DNA of 8,174 nucleotides from Gammaproteobacteria bacterium (GTDB lineage Bacteria > Pseudomonadota > Gammaproteobacteria > Coxiellales > Coxiellaceae), in assembly GCA_022600315.1 (NCBI GenBank), contig JAHZKQ010000152.1, forward strand, positions 1-8,174, written 5' to 3'. This document shows positions 5,463-8,174 of this stretch, piece by piece. A program made the translations under genes and the position numbers. Position 1 is the stretch's first letter; each line of letters starts with the position of its first letter. A model generated the notes under the pieces. The model had not been told where the DNA came from. It saw only the letters and a list, made by a program, of their open reading frames with translations, and ran no database searches.

Positions 5463-7859
5463 ATGAAAAGAATGTTAATTAACGCGACACTGAGCGATCA
5501 GTTACGCGTGGCACTTACTGATAACGCCCTCCTTATCAACCTTGATATTGACCACTTCGGTCACGAACAAAAAAAGGCAAATATCTACAAAGGCAAGATC
5601 AGCAGTATCGAGCCTAGCTTAGGCGCAGTGTTTGTTGACTACGGCGCCGAACGGCATGGCTTTTTGCCACTAAAAGAAATCTCACACGAGTACTTCTTAA
5701 GCCAAAGCCCAGAAGATTTTCAAAATCCAGATATCCGCAAAGTGTTAAAGCTCGGTCAAGAGCTCGTTATCCAGGTTGAAAAAGAAGAACGCGGCAGCAA
5801 AGGCGCAGCGCTAACAACTTTTATCAGCTTGGCCGGTTCATACCTAGTTTTAATGCCAAATAACCCACGGGCTGGCGGTATTTCCAGGCGCATCGAAGGC
5901 GATGAACGCGATCAATTGCGTGACGCCATTAACCAACTTGAAATTCCCGATGGTATGGGCATTATTATTCGCACCGCTGGAGTTGGTCGTAGCAGCGAAG
6001 AATTAAAGTGGGACCTTGAGGTTTTATTACGTTACTGGGAAGCCATTAAACAAGCCGCTGTAGTTAAAGCTGGGCCGTATTTAATTCACCAGGAAAGCGA
6101 TGCTATTATTCGTGCAATTCGTGATTATTTACGCCAAGATATTGAAGAAATTATTATTGATGAACCCCAAGCTTTCGAGCGCGCGAAAAATTATCTTTCT
6201 CAAGTACGCCCAGATTTTGCAGAACGAATAAAACTATACGACGATAATTTGCCGTTATTTAGTCGCTTTCAAATCGAACAACAAATTGAAAATGCTTATC
6301 AACGCGAATTACGTTTACCGTCTGGCGGCTCCGTAGTAATTGACGTTACCGAAGCATTAGTTTCTATTGATATCAACTCCGCTCGCGCCACCAAAGGCAG
6401 CAATATCGAAGAGACGGCGCTAAATACCAACCTTGAAGCTGCTGAAGAAATTGCCCGCCAATTGCGTATTCGTGACATCGGCGGTTTGGTCGTTATTGAT
6501 TTTATCGATATGACGCCTAGCGCCAATCAACGCAAAGTTGAAAATTGCTTGCGCTCAGCATTTAAATTTGATCGTGCTCGCATTCAAATGGGGCGCATCT
6601 CACGCTTTGGCTTATTGGAAATGTCTAGACAAAGGTTACGTGCTTCCTTAAGTCGCGCGATACAAACCACTTGTCCACGCTGTGAAGGCACCGGCAATAT
6701 TCGCGCCATCGAATCGATTGCTACTTCCATTATTCATTTAATTCAAGAGCACGCTGCACACACCAACAATGCTGCTGTGCAGCTACAAATTCAAGTGCCG
6801 GTCGATGTAGCAACTTACTTACTGAATGAAAAACGCGACATGATCACTGATATACACGCCAATTCCAGCCTTGATATCATGATTATTCCAAATCCGCACT
6901 TACAGTCGCCGCATTATCAACTCAATCAAGTACGTCTAGATCCAAACAATCATCGCAACTTGCCAAGCTATAAACTGATTCGAATTCCTAAAGCCGATAG
7001 CTCTACTTCAAAAAAATCTACCCCAAAAGCTAAAATCGAAGTGCCGGCCATTAATGATTTTCTATCTAATCAAACCCCGACTAGAAGCAGTGGCGCTCGC
7101 TCAAGTAATAATGGCTTAATTAAACGTCTATGGTCTATTATGTTTGGCAGCGATAATGCGCCTAGCAAACCAGCAAAAAAAACTTCTCAACGCAGGAAAT
7201 CTAGCACAACTAGAAAAACTACCGGCAATAGAACCAGAAAAACTGGCACAGATACTCGACGCAGCGGCAACAATACCAATAGAAACCGCCGTGGCACGCG
7301 TGGCGGTCAACAACGACATGGTAATCGCAACAGTGATTCTAGAAGCCAATCAAGATCACCGACGGAGCGTCGCCAAACTCGATCTGACGATCAAAAGCAA
7401 TCTAGAGCACCCGCAAAACCTCGCCGTCCTAGGTCTGATGATCAAAAACAATCTAGAGCACCCGCAAAACCTCGCCAATCTAGATCTGATGATCAAAAAC
7501 AATCTGGACCTAACGCAAAAAGAAACAATCAAACAACAGCGAGTAATCCAGCAGAAAACAAAACTGCAGGAAAATCTTCAACCGTACGCTCAAATGCAAT
7601 AAAAAGCACTCCAATAAAAACAGAAAAAGCACCTGCTATAAAAGCTGTTGACACTAAACCTGTTGTCACTGAAGTAAAATCGACTGCAGCTAAAACACCA
7701 AAAAAAGCAGCACCATCGACCACTAAAAAATCTGCCGCCGCCTATCAAAGTTCAAACTATAAAGGCTTTGGACACGGTGGTGATTCAAGCTTAGAACAAG
7801 TAAAAACCAAAGATGACAAGCCTGTGCCAACCAAAGAACTAAGCTCAGAAGATAAGTAA
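5463..7859 (+). CDS. rne: Ribonuclease E
   Basis: Essential endoribonuclease for mRNA decay, rRNA and tRNA processing, and degradosome scaffold at the inner membrane. From ATG 5463 the product is 798 residues beginning MKRMLINAT, the E. coli RNase E start. The catalytic half shows an S1 domain (about 38-120, NIYKGKISSIEPSLGAVFVD), the 5'-monophosphate sensor RTAGVG (about 170-175), catalytic Asp303 (SIDINSAR) and Asp346 (VIDFIDM), and the zinc-link cysteines Cys404 and Cys407 (CPRC). The C-terminal half is predicted disordered and about 270 residues, roughly half the E. coli length. It contains NGLIKRLWSIMFG (about 550-562), placed like the E. coli membrane-anchoring amphipathic helix, then an Arg-rich stretch (577-690), then a Lys/Ala-rich tail. 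RNase G is excluded by the extended C-terminal half. The closely following membrane-protein gene may be co-transcribed. Confidence 0.97.
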   Translation: MKRMLINATLSDQLRVALTDNALLINLDIDHFGHEQKKANIYKGKISSIEPSLGAVFVDYGAERHGFLPLKEISHEYFLSQSPEDFQNPDIRKVLKLGQELVIQVEKEERGSKGAALTTFISLAGSYLVLMPNNPRAGGISRRIEGDERDQLRDAINQLEIPDGMGIIIRTAGVGRSSEELKWDLEVLLRYWEAIKQAAVVKAGPYLIHQESDAIIRAIRDYLRQDIEEIIIDEPQAFERAKNYLSQVRPDFAERIKLYDDNLPLFSRFQIEQQIENAYQRELRLPSGGSVVIDVTEALVSIDINSARATKGSNIEETALNTNLEAAEEIARQLRIRDIGGLVVIDFIDMTPSANQRKVENCLRSAFKFDRARIQMGRISRFGLLEMSRQRLRASLSRAIQTTCPRCEGTGNIRAIESIATSIIHLIQEHAAHTNNAAVQLQIQVPVDVATYLLNEKRDMITDIHANSSLDIMIIPNPHLQSPHYQLNQVRLDPNNHRNLPSYKLIRIPKADSSTSKKSTPKAKIEVPAINDFLSNQTPTRSSGARSSNNGLIKRLWSIMFGSDNAPSKPAKKTSQRRKSSTTRKTTGNRTRKTGTDTRRSGNNTNRNRRGTRGGQQRHGNRNSDSRSQSRSPTERRQTRSDDQKQSRAPAKPRRPRSDDQKQSRAPAKPRQSRSDDQKQSGPNAKRNNQTTASNPAENKTAGKSSTVRSNAIKSTPIKTEKAPAIKAVDTKPVVTEVKSTAAKTPKKAAPSTTKKSAAAYQSSNYKGFGHGGDSSLEQVKTKDDKPVPTKELSSEDK
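7380..7523 (+). repeat. 51-bp tandem repeat in the scaffold half of rne
   Basis: Unit 1 (7380-7430) and unit 2 (7431-7481) are near-identical and encode RSDDQKQSRAPAKPR plus two variable residues. A third unit starts at 7482 and matches well for about 25 nt, then diverges. The unit is 17 codons, so copy-number change keeps the frame. Each unit adds a basic patch next to an acidic SDD, in the region corresponding to the E. coli arginine-rich RNA-binding segment. The close nucleotide identity suggests recent duplication. Confidence 0.85.
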
Positions 7860-7860
7860 A

Positions 7861-8174
7861 ATGAACTTAACCCATTTTCATATCACACTGATTATATTTG
7901 CTATTGTGGCAATATTTTGCCGTTACCAGCTTATTGCCGCCAGAAAGAAATTAACCACTGAACAAAAAGGCATCCTATTAGATCATGCCTCTAAAGGCTG
8001 GCAGTACGCCATTATGATCGCCCTAGTCATTGGGATGTTTATTTTATTTAATATGCAAGGATTCCTGCTAGGCGCACTATGCTTTTTATTGTTAATGATT
8101 TTTGTGTCGTATATTCGGATATCTTTGTATCTAAACTTAAAAAAATCTGACCTGCCAAGCAATTATCTTAAGAG
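7861..8174 (+). CDS. Small multi-pass membrane protein, partial
   Basis: An ATG one base after the rne stop opens a frame that continues without a stop to the right end of the window (104 codons seen, 3' end missing). The product is strongly hydrophobic, with three likely membrane segments at about residues 8-20, 48-64 and 67-87, a basic loop after the first (RYQLIAARKK), and polar residues after the third. A weak purine run (AGAAGATAAG) precedes the start, and the near contact with rne suggests coupling or one transcript. Codon use resembles its neighbours and the membrane-segment pattern makes a real gene likely. I do not recognise the family and give no function. No terminator lies between it and rne. 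Confidence 0.65.
   Translation, partial: MNLTHFHITLIIFAIVAIFCRYQLIAARKKLTTEQKGILLDHASKGWQYAIMIALVIGMFILFNMQGFLLGALCFLLLMIFVSYIRISLYLNLKKSDLPSNYLK

Noticed and set aside
6299..6526. Minus-strand open frame opposite the catalytic Asp region of rne
   Set aside because: Mirror of a conserved coding segment; no independent support.
7144..7602. 152-codon open frame on the plus strand inside rne
   Set aside because: It lies in another frame of the repetitive, low-complexity rne tail; its internal repeats simply mirror the 51-bp units, and RNase E clearly occupies the true frame.

Overview
The window looks like a core-genome segment of a moderately AT-rich gammaproteobacterium. Protein sequences of RNase E, L32, PlsX and the Fab enzymes resemble their E. 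coli counterparts closely, and the order rne / rluC / rpmF-plsX-fabH-fabD-fabG is the classic gammaproteobacterial arrangement. I cannot name the genus from sequence alone; the base composition and the shortened neighbourhood would suit several low-GC gammaproteobacterial lineages.

Layout. The left part (about 55-3931, minus strand) is a tightly packed operon read right to left: rpmF (ribosomal protein L32), plsX, fabH, fabD, fabG. Gaps are 10 nt or less, plsX and fabH share one base, and acpP would be expected just beyond the left edge. A good sigma70-type promoter lies at 4098-4126, giving a leader of about 160 nt that carries a widely spaced perfect 10-bp inverted repeat. To its right, also on the minus strand, is rluC (23S rRNA pseudouridine synthase; 4129-5067). 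The 197 nt between rluC and rpmF are too short for yceD (DUF177) or maf, which usually sit here in relatives.

The divergent region (5068-5462) carries a near-consensus extended -10 promoter for rne and a long (about 280 nt) leader with several hairpins, reminiscent of the autoregulatory 5' UTR of E. coli rne. Then come rne (5463-7859, plus strand; full catalytic half with a shortened basic scaffold half holding a membrane-anchor helix and a 51-bp tandem repeat) and, one base downstream, a small predicted three-helix membrane protein that runs off the right end.

How it fits together. The operon makes a large-subunit ribosomal protein plus phospholipid-precursor and type II fatty-acid synthesis enzymes: FabD loads malonyl onto ACP, FabH starts the chain, FabG reduces, and PlsX diverts acyl-ACP to acyl-phosphate for phospholipid. 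RluC modifies 23S rRNA and RNase E processes and degrades RNA. The window therefore joins ribosome production, RNA turnover and membrane synthesis. I see no mobile element, CRISPR array, tRNA, rRNA or clearly novel multi-gene system; the most interesting non-coding signal is the rne leader, followed by the rpmF leader and the lost intervening genes.
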